Shown: one piece after another, positions 8,761-18,266 of the stretch
How the letters are laid out: each line of letters starts with the position of its first letter
How positions within the stretch are numbered: the stretch's first letter is position 1
Assembly: GCF_013113835.1 (NCBI RefSeq)
Contig: NZ_VTYQ01000007.1
Span: forward strand, 186,001 to 250,000
Length of the DNA stretch: 64,000 nucleotides
Source: Vibrio sp. RE88
GTDB lineage: Bacteria > Pseudomonadota > Gammaproteobacteria > Enterobacterales > Vibrionaceae
Direction of reading: 5' to 3'
Position numbers and translations under genes: made by a program
The notes under the pieces: generated by a model
What the model saw: the letters and a program-made list of their open reading frames with translations, nothing else
The model's database searches: none
Told to the model about the DNA's origin: nothing

Positions 8761-9264
8761 CTAAAACGCTGAAAACTCAGGGCTGTATTCAATTCGACCA
8801 TTACGGTCGGTAAACTCATTCTCTGCCAGAGCTAACACTTGAAATGCGCCAGCAGGCACTTCCCACTGACAGCAAAAGCTGTACTTTTCACTCGCTTCAA
8901 AGCCAAAGCGAGAATAATACTCAGGTTCACCCAGTACCACACAAGCCGGGTAGCCAAACTCTTTTAGCGATTCCAGCCCTTCTTTAACTAACTCTGCCGC
9001 CAAACCTTGTCGACGGTAGTCTGTTTTTATAGCGAGTGGAGCCAAACCCTGCCAACTTAGGTCTTCACCATTTAATGTGACTGGGCTGAACATGACGTGC
9101 CCAACCACCTCTCCTTCATCATTACAGGCGACCAATGATAAGGTTCTACGTCCGTTTTCTCTTAGCCTCATCACTAAATCTGCTTCAGTTTCTGTTTCAA
9201 AAGCAGACTTCAGTAGTCTGTCGACGGCAAGAATGTCAGCCGGAGCTTCAGTTCGAATAAGCAT
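8761..9264 (-). CDS. yhbS: GNAT family N-acetyltransferase, YhbS-like
   Basis: A predicted acetyl-CoA dependent N-acetyltransferase of unknown substrate. The start chosen is the ATG at 9264 (MLIRTEAPADI), giving 167 residues; the frame is open further upstream but the extra residues do not resemble the family. The acetyl-CoA loop is DYRRQGLAAELVKEGL, followed by the YhbS signature VVLGEPEYYSRFGFE. It overlaps the 3' end of ubiT by 17 bases, so the two are co-transcribed and probably translationally coupled, as yhbT-yhbS are in E. coli. Confidence 0.85.
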   Translation of the reverse strand: MLIRTEAPADILAVDRLLKSAFETETEADLVMRLRENGRRTLSLVACNDEGEVVGHVMFSPVTLNGEDLSWQGLAPLAIKTDYRRQGLAAELVKEGLESLKEFGYPACVVLGEPEYYSRFGFEASEKYSFCCQWEVPAGAFQVLALAENEFTDRNGRIEYSPEFSAF

Positions 9265-9775
9265 TGATAACCTCACTTTGTGCGAGTGGCGATTGTAACC
9301 CTTTCTGCACAAAATCGGCTAGTTGATTTAATAGCGTTTGCAACGGTTTCGGCAGCTGCTCTAAATCGACACTGTCCATCAAGTTCTTTATCTCTAACCC
9401 CAGCTCCGTATCTCCTTCTATAGACAAGCGGCGCTGGAAGAACAAAGTATCTGGATCTTCTTTTCGCCCAGCAATCAGTACCAGATCATTGAGGCTACCT
9501 CGAAAAGCAACGTCTTCTTTAACGGCTGAATCCACAACCATCAGTTGGCTATCCTGATAGCTAACATACCAACTTAGCTGCATATCTTTTATCTCAATTT
9601 TCAGCCACTTACCTTCAAGGAACTCAAAATCACCATCTTCAAGAGATTCTCTAAAAACGCTTTTCAGCCCCTCTAACAAGGCTTTTTTTTGTACACTTTT
9701 AGGCAATAAGTGGACTGGAGATCGCAAAATTGATGCGGCATTTTCAACTAGCTGGGTGCGAATCTTGTTAATCAC
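9248..9775 (-). CDS. ubiT: Ubiquinone biosynthesis accessory factor UbiT (SCP2 domain)
   Basis: SCP2-type lipid-binding protein, 175 residues. In E. coli it acts with UbiU and UbiV in oxygen-independent ubiquinone synthesis, where it is thought to bind isoprenoid intermediates. The SCP2 domain covers about residues 40-145 (GKWLKIEIKDMQLSW, VAFRGSLNDLVLIAGRKEDPDTLFFQRRLSIEGDTELGL). ubiU and ubiV lie just beyond the intervening c-di-GMP gene, which supports the assignment. No clear FNR box was seen upstream. Confidence 0.9.
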   Translation of the reverse strand: MINKIRTQLVENAASILRSPVHLLPKSVQKKALLEGLKSVFRESLEDGDFEFLEGKWLKIEIKDMQLSWYVSYQDSQLMVVDSAVKEDVAFRGSLNDLVLIAGRKEDPDTLFFQRRLSIEGDTELGLEIKNLMDSVDLEQLPKPLQTLLNQLADFVQKGLQSPLAQSEVINAYSN

Positions 9776-9815
9776 GAGCGTTATCCGTTACTTTGTAAAT
9801 AGGAGACTCATCATA

Positions 9816-9881
9816 ATGGATGATGATGGAGCGATTCCTGTTGTGTATCAAAAAATTAGTCTGATACCGCTAGCCCTTTAA
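9816..9881 (+). other. Possible 21-codon upstream ORF before the RocS-like gene
   Basis: ATG after AGGAG at a 10-base spacing opens a 21-residue frame starting MDDDGAIPVV. Its stop codon lies in the loop of a 7-bp hairpin (CCGCTAG/CTAGCGG, 9867-9889). No homology is recognised. It could be a chance ORF. Confidence 0.25.
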
Positions 9882-9974
9882 TCTAGCGGCAATCACAGTT
9901 ATAGTTATTGGTATCGCTTCTATATCACAGCTCTGTGACTCGTATTGCTCTTTGGAGAGTCGGTAATACCCTTG

Positions 9975-12014
9975 ATGCTTTCGCAACAACTACAGCATTG
10001 GTTCACGAAGATTACGGCAAACAGCCCGTTTTTTTTCGCCATTTTGGATAGCCAGCATAACTATGCCATGGTTAATGGTCGCTATTGCGATATCGCCGGC
10101 CTATCCAATCAAGAACTGGTCGGTATGAGCGATACGCAAACCTTAGGTAAGCATTTCTATAACCAACTCAAACCCTACTATGAGCGTGCCTTCAACGGTG
10201 AATCTCTCGAAGCAGAAATCACACTGAACGAAATTGACCTCGAAACCAGTCTGCATTTCAGCTTAGCTCCCATCGAAATCGACAATAAAATTGAATACGT
10301 TGCCTTCCATGCAGTCGATACATCAGAAAAACATATTCTGGTTCGTTCTCTAGAAGAGTCAGAAGGTAAATTCTCAACGCTCACCACTTTGTTGCCTGAT
10401 GGCCTACTACTGGTCGAAGAGGATTGCATCATTTCAGCCAACCCAGCGGCAGTACGTTTACTCGGTTTTGAAGATAACAGTGATTTGTTAGGTGAAGAGC
10501 TTTCCCGCCTATTTGTCGATGAGAAAACCAAAACGGTTTTCAGTAAGTCGCTCAGCAGTTCACTGGCGAAAGCGCCCCTGACCTGTCTGACAGGGCCAAG
10601 GTGTGGCTTCGAGCGCCGTGTTCAGCTCCACGCTGATGATGCGATGGTACTAGGCAGCAATACTCAATTAGTGCTGATTCAAGATGCCGACGAGACACCA
10701 AAACACTTGAGTAACAAGCCGTTAGAAGATGCACACATTGATTCTTTAACTGGCCTCTACAATCGTTTTGGTTTTACCAAACGTCTTGAGCAGTTCATTC
10801 ATAATGAAACACCACTATTACTGCTCTACCTCGATATCGATAATTTCAAGAACATCAACGACTCTTTAGGTCACCATATTGGTGATAAAGTGATTAAAGA
10901 AGTGTCATCTCGTCTTAAGCGTCTTTTACCGCAACATGCGGTAGTAGGGCATTTAGGAGGCGATGAATTTGGCCTGATATTACCGGAACCAGAAAACAAT
11001 CGAATGGCGGAGATTCTTGCTGAGCGCATCATCTCACTCATTAACCAGCCATTTGATCTGCACCATTTCAGCAAACGCTTAGCTTGCTCTATCGGCAGTG
11101 TGACGTATCCGGGAGATGGCAATGACGCACGTATTCTGCTGCAAAATGCCGACACCGCAATGTACGAAGCCAAAGATCGGGGTCGTAATCGCCTGATTAA
11201 GTTCAATGATCAGATGAACAAAGAAGCGCGTATGCGTTTATGGCTGGAGATTGAGCTGCAAAAAGCCTTACAACAGAATGGCTTGGAAGTATGGTATCAA
11301 CCTAAGGTCAATGCTCGTGATTTCAGCATTAATGGCGCCGAAGCCCTTATCCGCTGGAAACACCCTGTGGAAGGTTACATAAGCCCGGGCGCTTTTATCC
11401 CTGTCGCCGAACGAGCAGGCTTGATTGAACATCTCGGTCGAGTGGTCATGCGAGAAGTATTCAGCACAGTTAAGCGTTGGAAACTTCAAGGCATTCTGCC
11501 GGGGCGCGTCGCGATCAACCTTTCTCCAGAGCAATTTGGCAATCCAAAACTGATCGATTATATGGAGAAGTTACTGCGTACTACAGAGCTTGATCCTAGC
11601 TGCATCACGTTTGAGCTGACCGAAAGCGCTGTGATGAGCGACAGTGAGCACACCTTGCAAATGCTCAACGCCATTAAAAAACTGGGCTTTGCTTTATCGA
11701 TTGACGACTTTGGTACCGGTTACTCATCACTTTCGTATCTTGCCCGTTTCCCGATAGATGAGCTTAAGATTGACCGCGCGTTCATTAATGACATCGATAC
11801 GCTACCAAAGCAGGTAACGGTAATCGAAAACATCATTAATCTGGGGAAATCGCTTAACCTGACGGTGGTCGCAGAAGGGGTCGAAACCCAGCAACAAGCC
11901 ACTCTGCTCTCTAACCTCAATTGTAATTCGATTCAGGGCTTCCATTTCTATCGCCCGCAACCAAAGCAAGAAGTCGAAGAGCTGTTTGCTCAGCATCGTC
12001 GCCATAAAAACTGA
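9975..12014 (+). CDS. rocS: PAS-GGDEF-EAL cyclic-di-GMP protein, RocS-like
   Basis: Soluble c-di-GMP turnover protein of 679 residues from the ATG at 9975 (an in-frame TTG lies at 9945; neither start has an ideal ribosome site). Two PAS-like domains (about 10-250) precede a GGDEF domain (about 255-415) with intact GGDEF but no RxxD inhibitory site. The EAL domain (about 425-670) keeps EALIRW, INLSPEQF, ELTES, DDFGTGYSS, LKIDR, VAEGVE and QGFHF, so phosphodiesterase activity is expected. V. cholerae RocS is recalled to have this architecture and a place beside the U32 peptidase-like gene (here ubiU). The orthology rests on that memory. Confidence 0.75.
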   Translation: MLSQQLQHWFTKITANSPFFFAILDSQHNYAMVNGRYCDIAGLSNQELVGMSDTQTLGKHFYNQLKPYYERAFNGESLEAEITLNEIDLETSLHFSLAPIEIDNKIEYVAFHAVDTSEKHILVRSLEESEGKFSTLTTLLPDGLLLVEEDCIISANPAAVRLLGFEDNSDLLGEELSRLFVDEKTKTVFSKSLSSSLAKAPLTCLTGPRCGFERRVQLHADDAMVLGSNTQLVLIQDADETPKHLSNKPLEDAHIDSLTGLYNRFGFTKRLEQFIHNETPLLLLYLDIDNFKNINDSLGHHIGDKVIKEVSSRLKRLLPQHAVVGHLGGDEFGLILPEPENNRMAEILAERIISLINQPFDLHHFSKRLACSIGSVTYPGDGNDARILLQNADTAMYEAKDRGRNRLIKFNDQMNKEARMRLWLEIELQKALQQNGLEVWYQPKVNARDFSINGAEALIRWKHPVEGYISPGAFIPVAERAGLIEHLGRVVMREVFSTVKRWKLQGILPGRVAINLSPEQFGNPKLIDYMEKLLRTTELDPSCITFELTESAVMSDSEHTLQMLNAIKKLGFALSIDDFGTGYSSLSYLARFPIDELKIDRAFINDIDTLPKQVTVIENIINLGKSLNLTVVAEGVETQQQATLLSNLNCNSIQGFHFYRPQPKQEVEELFAQHRRHKN

Positions 12015-12141
12015 TCACAACTCACTCCAAATGAGTATTTGACTCAGAAACTTACCTAAACCTGCCTTACATCAAACTTGCCGTTCATATTCCTTCATAA
12101 AATGCGGAGCAATTTTTCGCAAAGACAGATTGGAAGGCGCA

Positions 12142-13155
12142 ATGGAACTCCTCTGCCCTGCAGGTAACTTACCTGCTCTCAAAACAGCCATCGACTGCGG
12201 TGCTGACGCTGTGTATATCGGCTTCAAAGACGATACCAATGCGCGCCATTTCGCAGGTCTTAACTTCACTGGTAAGAAACTGGACAAAGCGGTTCAGTAC
12301 GTCCATGACCATAAGAAAAAAATTCACGTCGCGCTGAATACCTTCGCTCATCCGGATGGGTTTGATCGCTGGACTGACGCCGTCGATCGCGCCGCCCAAA
12401 GTGGCATTGATGCGTTAATTATCGCTGATATCGCCGTACTGGATTACGCCGCCAACAAATACCCTGAACTCGAACTGCATTTGTCGGTTCAGGCATCGGC
12501 GACCAATGTCGCTGCAATCGACTTCTATAAACGGAACTTCAATGTTAAACGCGTGGTACTGCCGCGTGTGCTGTCTATCCATCAGGTCAAACAGCTGTCA
12601 CGCAACATTCCGCAAGATGTCGACCTAGAAGTGTTCGCCTTCGGCAGCTTGTGCATTATGTCTGAAGGCCGCTGTTACCTTTCTTCGTACATGACGGGCG
12701 AGTCTCCCAATACCGTTGGCGCCTGCTCGCCTGCGAAATTTGTTCGTTGGCAGGAGACAGACAAAGGACTGGAATCTCGGCTCAATAACATTCTGATTGA
12801 TCGCTATAGTGACGGAGAAAATGCCGGCTACCCCACTTTATGTAAGGGACGATTCACAGCAGAGTTAGACGAGCACACTCAGGCTTATCACGCATTGGAA
12901 GAGCCCACCAGCCTCAACACCCTCTCTATGTTGCCTGACTTGTTTGCCGCAAATGTAGCTTCTGTAAAAATCGAAGGCCGTCAACGAAGCCCCGCTTATG
13001 TCGAGCAAGTGACTCGTACCTGGCGTGCAGCTATCGACCGCTACTTAGCTAACCCTGAAGCTTATCAAGTTGAAGCGGCCTGGGATGCTGCACTGGCTAA
13101 CGTCTCAGAAGGCACTCAGACAACTCTCGGTGCTTACCACCGTAAATGGCAGTAA
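12142..13155 (+). CDS. ubiU: UbiU, [4Fe-4S] U32-family protein for anaerobic ubiquinone synthesis
   Basis: With UbiV it forms the iron-sulfur heterodimer needed for oxygen-independent hydroxylation in ubiquinone synthesis; it was once annotated as a collagenase-like peptidase. The start is the ATG at 12142 (MELLCPAGNLPALK), six bases after GGAAGG, giving 337 residues. The four cluster cysteines are present at 171, 178, 195 and 234, the spacing of the E. coli protein. ubiV starts 20 bases downstream of the stop. Confidence 0.95.
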   Translation: MELLCPAGNLPALKTAIDCGADAVYIGFKDDTNARHFAGLNFTGKKLDKAVQYVHDHKKKIHVALNTFAHPDGFDRWTDAVDRAAQSGIDALIIADIAVLDYAANKYPELELHLSVQASATNVAAIDFYKRNFNVKRVVLPRVLSIHQVKQLSRNIPQDVDLEVFAFGSLCIMSEGRCYLSSYMTGESPNTVGACSPAKFVRWQETDKGLESRLNNILIDRYSDGENAGYPTLCKGRFTAELDEHTQAYHALEEPTSLNTLSMLPDLFAANVASVKIEGRQRSPAYVEQVTRTWRAAIDRYLANPEAYQVEAAWDAALANVSEGTQTTLGAYHRKWQ

Positions 13156-13175
13156 AGTATAGAAAGGAAAACACG

Positions 13176-14054
13176 ATGAAATACGCACTTGGACCCCTAC
13201 TTTACTTCTGGCCTAAGCAAGATGTTGAAGAGTTTTATCTGCAAGCCGCATCCAGTTCCGCCGACATCATTTATCTTGGCGAGAGCGTTTGTTCCAAACG
13301 CCGAGAAATGAAACCTGCACATTGGATGGATATTGCAAGATCGCTCAACCAGTCCGGCAAACAAGTGGTTCTGTCGACCATGGCTCTGCTTGAAGCGCCT
13401 AGTGAAGTCAACATCATGAAGAAGTACATTGATAATGGCGAATTCGCTATCGAAGCCAACGATGTCTCTGCCATTCAGCTGGCCTCTGAACACAAGGTCC
13501 CGTTTGTCGTCGGCCCTGCGGTGAATACCTACAACGCATACACGCTGAAACTGTTTCTTAAACAGGGCATGACGCGCTGGTGTATGCCAGTCGAGCTATC
13601 TAGAGAATGGTTAGGTAATGTACTTAACCAATGTGATGAGATTGGTATTAAAGGCAAATTTGAAATCGAGGTATTCAGCCATGGCTATTTGCCACTGGCC
13701 TACTCTGCTCGCTGCTTCACTGCTCGTGCTGAAAATCGTGCTAAAGACGATTGCGAAACTTGCTGTATTAAATACCCGACAGGCATAAAGGTCAGTAGTC
13801 AGGAAGGCCAGCAAGTGTTTAACCTCAACGGCATTCAGACTCAATCAGGGTATTGCTACAACTTGATCAATGATTTACCAAATATGAAAGAACTGGTCGA
13901 TGTCGTTCGCCTCAGCCCACTTGGCATAGAGACCCTCTCAGAGTTAAACCATTTTCGGGCTAACGAATCTGGGCAAAGCCCGATGAAAATTGATAGCCGC
14001 CAATGTAACGGTTACTGGCATCAGCTCGCCGGGCTGGAAGTAAAAAACCTCTGA
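13176..14054 (+). CDS. ubiV: UbiV, [4Fe-4S] partner of UbiU
   Basis: Partner of UbiU in oxygen-independent ubiquinone synthesis. The start is the ATG at 13176 (MKYALGPLLYFWPK), which follows AGAAAGGAA at good spacing, giving 292 residues; an upstream in-frame start would overlap ubiU. Cysteines 39, 180, 193 and 197 match the cluster ligands of the E. coli protein exactly, with an extra Cys196. A terminator follows. Confidence 0.95.
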   Translation: MKYALGPLLYFWPKQDVEEFYLQAASSSADIIYLGESVCSKRREMKPAHWMDIARSLNQSGKQVVLSTMALLEAPSEVNIMKKYIDNGEFAIEANDVSAIQLASEHKVPFVVGPAVNTYNAYTLKLFLKQGMTRWCMPVELSREWLGNVLNQCDEIGIKGKFEIEVFSHGYLPLAYSARCFTARAENRAKDDCETCCIKYPTGIKVSSQEGQQVFNLNGIQTQSGYCYNLINDLPNMKELVDVVRLSPLGIETLSELNHFRANESGQSPMKIDSRQCNGYWHQLAGLEVKNL

Positions 14055-14064
14055 TCTTTACATC

Positions 14065-14104
14065 ATAAAAAAGGCCGATATCACCTCAGTGATATCGGCC
14101 TTTT
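14065..14104. terminator. Bidirectional terminator between ubiV and lysS
   Basis: Twelve-base-pair perfect stem GGCCGATATCAC/GTGATATCGGCC with a four-base loop, flanked by an A-run and TTTT. It serves the converging ubiV and lysS transcripts. Confidence 0.9.
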
Positions 14105-14124
14105 CGCTATTTTTACACTAACAA

Positions 14125-15642
14125 TTAAGCTTGTGGACGCATCGCTGGGAACAGAATCACGTCACGGATAGTGTGCGTGTTAGTAAACAGCATCGCTAGA
14201 CGATCGATACCGATACCTTGACCTGCCGTTGGCGGTAAGCCGTGCTCAAGTGCTGTGATGTAGTCCGCATCGTAGTACATAGCTTCATCATCACCTGCAT
14301 CTTTCGCATCAACCTGTGCTTTAAAGCGCGCATCTTGGTCTTCTGCATCGTTAAGCTCTGAGAAGCCATTCGCCACTTCACGGCCACCGATGAAGAACTC
14401 GAAACGGTCTGTGAAGAACGGGTTGTCATCGCTGCGACGAGCAAGAGGAGAAATATCCGCTGGGTAACCAGTGATGAACGTTGGTTGAATTAGCTGAGGT
14501 TCAGCAGTCTCACCAAAGATCTCTTCTAGAAGCTGACCACATGTCCAGAACGTTTCTACTTCCACGTGTACCGATTTTGCGATAGCAACCATCTTGTCAC
14601 GGTTAGTAAGGTCTTGCTCTGTTAGTGCCTGGATCTCAGCGTGCTCTGGGTTGTAGTGCTTGATTGCTTCAAACATGCTCATACGAGCGTACTTACCACC
14701 AAACTCAACAGTCTCGTCACCGTAAGGCATAGACGTTGAACCAAGAACGTCCATCGCAACTGTGCTTAGCATTTCTTCAGTCAGATCCATTAGATCTTTG
14801 TAGTCAGAGTACGCTTGGTAGAATTCCATCATAGTGAATTCTGGGTTGTGACGTGGCGATAGACCTTCGTTACGGAAGTTACGGTTGATCTCGAATACAC
14901 GGTCAAAACCACCAACCACTAGACGCTTCAGGTAAAGCTCTGGAGCAACACGCAGGTACATATCGATGTCTAATGCGTTGTGGTGAGTGATGAATGGACG
15001 AGCCGTTGCACCACCAGGGATCACGTGCATCATTGGCGTTTCAACTTCTAGGTAGCCTTTTGAGCTCATGAAGTTACGGATTGCCGATACCAGCTTAGAA
15101 CGGATGATGAACGCTTCACGTGAGTCTTGGTTGACGATCAGGTCAACGTAACGCTGACGGTAACGCATCTCTTGGTCAGTTAGACCGTGGAATTTCTCTG
15201 GAAGTGGACGAAGTGCTTTCGTTAGCAGCTCGTAAGACTCCATATTCACGTAAAGGTCGCCTTTACCTGACTTGTGAAGAGCACCTTTCACACCGATGAT
15301 GTCACCGATATCTAGGCCTTGGTACTTCTCTTTCAGCTCTTTTTGAACATCTTTTGCAGCATAAGCTTGGATACGACCAGAGGTTTCTTGAATCGCTAGG
15401 AAAGGACCACGCTTAGCCATGACACGGCCCGCGATAGCCACAACGTGGTTTAGCTCTTCTAGCTCTTCTTTCGTCTTTTCACCGAATTCCGCTTGAAGAT
15501 CGCCAGCTAGGTGCTCACGACGGAAGTCATTTGGGTGGCCATTTGCTTTGCAGCTCTGACGGATATGATCCAGTTTAGCGCGGCGCTCAGCAATCAGCTT
15601 ATTCTCTTCTTGTACATTGTCGTTTTGAACAGCATCAGTCAT
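14125..15642 (-). CDS. lysS: Lysyl-tRNA synthetase (class II)
   Basis: Charges tRNA-Lys. 505 residues. An N-terminal OB-fold anticodon-binding domain (about 60-165) is followed by the class II core, with motif 2 (FEINRNFRNEGLSPRHNPEF) and motif 3 (GQGIGIDRLAML), and a typical end TIRDVILFPAMRP. It follows prfB by 50 bases, as in E. coli, so the two form an operon. Confidence 0.98.
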   Translation of the reverse strand: MTDAVQNDNVQEENKLIAERRAKLDHIRQSCKANGHPNDFRREHLAGDLQAEFGEKTKEELEELNHVVAIAGRVMAKRGPFLAIQETSGRIQAYAAKDVQKELKEKYQGLDIGDIIGVKGALHKSGKGDLYVNMESYELLTKALRPLPEKFHGLTDQEMRYRQRYVDLIVNQDSREAFIIRSKLVSAIRNFMSSKGYLEVETPMMHVIPGGATARPFITHHNALDIDMYLRVAPELYLKRLVVGGFDRVFEINRNFRNEGLSPRHNPEFTMMEFYQAYSDYKDLMDLTEEMLSTVAMDVLGSTSMPYGDETVEFGGKYARMSMFEAIKHYNPEHAEIQALTEQDLTNRDKMVAIAKSVHVEVETFWTCGQLLEEIFGETAEPQLIQPTFITGYPADISPLARRSDDNPFFTDRFEFFIGGREVANGFSELNDAEDQDARFKAQVDAKDAGDDEAMYYDADYITALEHGLPPTAGQGIGIDRLAMLFTNTHTIRDVILFPAMRPQA

Positions 15643-15692
15643 TTTTGATGTATCCTGTCTTTCTTTATGAAAATAGTTTTTCGGTGAAAAGC

Positions 15693-16791
15693 TTACAGGC
15701 CTGATTTCAGGCTAGCTTCGATAAATTTGTCTAGGTCGCCGTCAAGAACCGCTTGAGTGTTGCGGTTTTCAACGCTAGTACGCAGATCTTTGATGCGTGA
15801 GTCATCCAGTACGTATGAACGAATCTGGCTACCCCAACCGATGTCCGACTTAGCGTCTTCATTGGCTTGCTTCTCTGCATTTTGCTTTTGAATCTCTAAT
15901 TCAAATAGCTTCGCACGAAGCTGTTTCATCGCCTGATCTTTGTTCTTGTGCTGAGAACGATCATTCTGACACTGAACCACAGTATTGGTTGGAACGTGCG
16001 TAATACGTACCGCCGATTCCGTGGTGTTAACGTGCTGACCACCCGCACCAGATGCACGGTATACGTCAATACGTAGATCAGAAGGGTTAATGTCGATGTC
16101 GATGTTGTCATCAATCTCTGGGTAGATAAACGCAGAAGCAAACGATGTATGACGACGGCCACTTGAATCGAATGGCGATTTACGAACCAAGCGGTGAACA
16201 CCTGTTTCCGTACGTAGCCAACCGTAAGCGTACTCACCGGAGATCTTAACCGTTGCTCCTTTAAGACCAGCAACTTCACCTTCAGAGACTTCGATCACTT
16301 CCGTCTTAAAGCCTTTTGCTTCAGCCCAACGTAAGTACATGCGTAGCATCATCGATGTCCAGTCTTGCGCCTCTGTACCACCAGAGCCTGACTGCAAATC
16401 AATGTAGCAGTCAGATGCATCATGGTCGCCAGAGAACATACGGCGGAATTCGAGCTTTTCTAGCTTAGCTTCAAGCTCAGCAAGCTCTGGCTCAATTTCA
16501 TCGAAGGTTTCTTGATCTTCTTCTTCAACTGCAAGCTCTAGAAGACCATCAACGTCCTCTACACCTTGCTCAAGTTGGTCAATCGTTTCCACAACCGCTT
16601 CTAGGGCAGAACGCTCTTTACCTAGCGCTTGTGCACGCTCAGGTTCGTTCCACACATCCGGTTGTTCTAGTTCCGCGTTGACTTCTTCTAGACGCTCTTG
16701 CTTAGCGTCATAGTCAAAGGTACCCCCTCAGGACATTAGTGCGCTCAGACACGTCCTTAAGGCGGTTTTTAATAGGATTGATTTCAAACAT
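15693..16791 (-). CDS. prfB: Peptide chain release factor 2, with programmed +1 frameshift
   Basis: Recognises UGA and UAA and releases the peptide. The gene starts at ATG 16791 (MFEINPIKNRL), reads 25 codons to an in-frame TGA at 16714-16716, and continues in the +1 frame to give 365 residues, the exact length in E. coli. Seen: the SPF tripeptide that reads the stop codon (RKSPFDSSGRRH) and the GGQ catalytic motif (GAGGQHVN). Low RF2 slows reading of the TGA and favours the frameshift, so the protein controls its own level. Gene finders often start it wrongly at 16655. Confidence 0.97.
16713..16728 (-). promoter_or_regulatory. prfB: RF2 autoregulatory frameshift site
   Basis: Minus strand reads AGG GGG TAC CTT TGA C. 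It has an internal Shine-Dalgarno-like AGGGGG, the slippery CTT and the in-frame TGA at codon 26, followed by C. This is the known bacterial prfB recoding signal. Confidence 0.97.
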
Positions 16792-16894
16792 GTTTGCTCA
16801 ACATTTATGAGTAGAATTTAACCGAAGAATTGTACTGAAAAGTGTGACGAAGATACAGGAATTTTTTGCACTGCAACCTGTCGGCGGTTCAACG

Positions 16895-16933
16895 AAAAAC
16901 CCCCTGTCACACGAGGTATGACAGGGGATTTTT
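16895..16933 (-). terminator. Terminator of brnQ
   Basis: Stem CCCCTGTCA/TGACAGGGG, nine pairs, nine-base loop, A/T-runs on both sides. It separates brnQ from prfB on the same strand. Confidence 0.88.
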
Positions 16934-16952
16934 ATCTATTGCGCGTTTCGGC

Positions 16953-18266
16953 TTAAGCCGCTTCTTCTGCTAGCTCTGATTGAGCTGATTTTCCAATGAA
17001 AAACATGCAGATCATGGCAGCAATTGTTGGCAGCAACCAACCCATGCCAATATCAAACAGCGGTAACATACTCAGCGCAGACACATCCACACCCGCTACT
17101 TTGGCTGCATCAATCAAAGCAAACAGCAGTGAGACAAGGATAACGACACGGTAAGCCACTTGTGGGTTTGGTAGCATCTTGCGAATAAATGTCAGTGCAA
17201 CCAAAGCGATAGCCACTGGGTATAGCGCGAATAGCACAGGAACAGACAAGGCAATCAGTTGAGAAAGGCCTACATTCGCGACCACTGCACACGCGACACC
17301 GTTAACCACAACCCAAGTTTTGTAAGACACTGGAGTCAGCGAGCTAAAGTAATCAGAACACGCTGAGATAATACCGATAGCCGTCGTTAAGCACGCAAGA
17401 AGCACAATCACTGACAATACAATTTGACCATACGGGCCAAACAGAGATTGAACGTACACGCTAAGAATCACACCACCATTGTCTGCGCCAGCAGCCACAG
17501 CCGCACTGGTTGCACCTAGGTAGAATAAAGAGACGTATACGAAAGCCAAACCAGCAGCAGCAACACATGCGGCTCTGATCAGATATTTTGCAGTCGCCTT
17601 TTGATCAGAAATACCTTTTTGACGAAGTGCATCGACGATAAGCCCGCCAAACATCAGCGAGGCGAAGGTATCCATGGTGTTGTAACCTTCAAGGAAACCT
17701 TTTTGCAGTGGGTGCGTCAGGTATTCACCTTGTGCTGCGATCATTTCACCTTGAGGGTCAATAAACACAGCGACAGCAAGCACAATCAAACCTAAGAAAA
17801 GCACTGGAGTCAGTACTTTGCCAATCACATCAATCAGCTTACCTTGTGACCAAGCAAAAGACATGGCCACAGCAAAGAACAAGATAGAAAAAATCGTCAG
17901 GTGCGATTGAGCCGCATCAACAAAAAACGGCTTCACCGCCATTTCGTAAGCCACTAAACCTGTACGCGGCGCGGCAAATGCAGGACCGATAATGATAAAG
18001 ATCAGTACCGCTATGGTCATCGCCACGCGTTTAGGCAAATCTTTGGTGAGATGATCCCAAGAACCACCAGCAACGGCGATAGCAACGATAGTAATAAGAG
18101 GGAGGCCTACCGCCGTTAGAAGAAATCCTGTCATCGCAGGCACAAGATTCTCACCTGCAAGCTGTCCTGCTAGTGGTGGGAAAATAATGTTACCCGCACC
18201 TAAGAAGAAAGCGAAAAGCATAAAGCCTACCGCGATAATATCTGTTAATTTTAAAGTCTGATTCAC
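16953..18266 (-). CDS. brnQ: Branched-chain amino acid:cation symporter BrnQ
   Basis: Inner-membrane carrier (LIVCS family) importing Leu, Ile and Val with Na+ or H+. The GTG at 18266 is chosen as start: AGGG lies upstream at good spacing and the protein then begins NQTLKLTDIIAVGF, matching the family, with 437 residues. The frame runs on upstream but those residues are not family-like. About twelve membrane segments are visible, with the hallmark FLGAGNIIFPP in the first. The AT-rich 293-base region upstream (18267-18559) holds no gene that I can see. Confidence 0.92.
   Translation of the reverse strand: MNQTLKLTDIIAVGFMLFAFFLGAGNIIFPPLAGQLAGENLVPAMTGFLLTAVGLPLITIVAIAVAGGSWDHLTKDLPKRVAMTIAVLIFIIIGPAFAAPRTGLVAYEMAVKPFFVDAAQSHLTIFSILFFAVAMSFAWSQGKLIDVIGKVLTPVLFLGLIVLAVAVFIDPQGEMIAAQGEYLTHPLQKGFLEGYNTMDTFASLMFGGLIVDALRQKGISDQKATAKYLIRAACVAAAGLAFVYVSLFYLGATSAAVAAGADNGGVILSVYVQSLFGPYGQIVLSVIVLLACLTTAIGIISACSDYFSSLTPVSYKTWVVVNGVACAVVANVGLSQLIALSVPVLFALYPVAIALVALTFIRKMLPNPQVAYRVVILVSLLFALIDAAKVAGVDVSALSMLPLFDIGMGWLLPTIAAMICMFFIGKSAQSELAEEAA

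Noticed and set aside
12015..12141. FNR box upstream of ubiU
   Set aside because: Only one good half site (ATCAA) is present; the other half does not match, so no site is claimed.
15926..16279. A 117-residue minus-strand frame inside prfB
   Set aside because: An alternate-frame shadow of RF2 without homology. The real second frame joins through the recoding site at 16713-16728.
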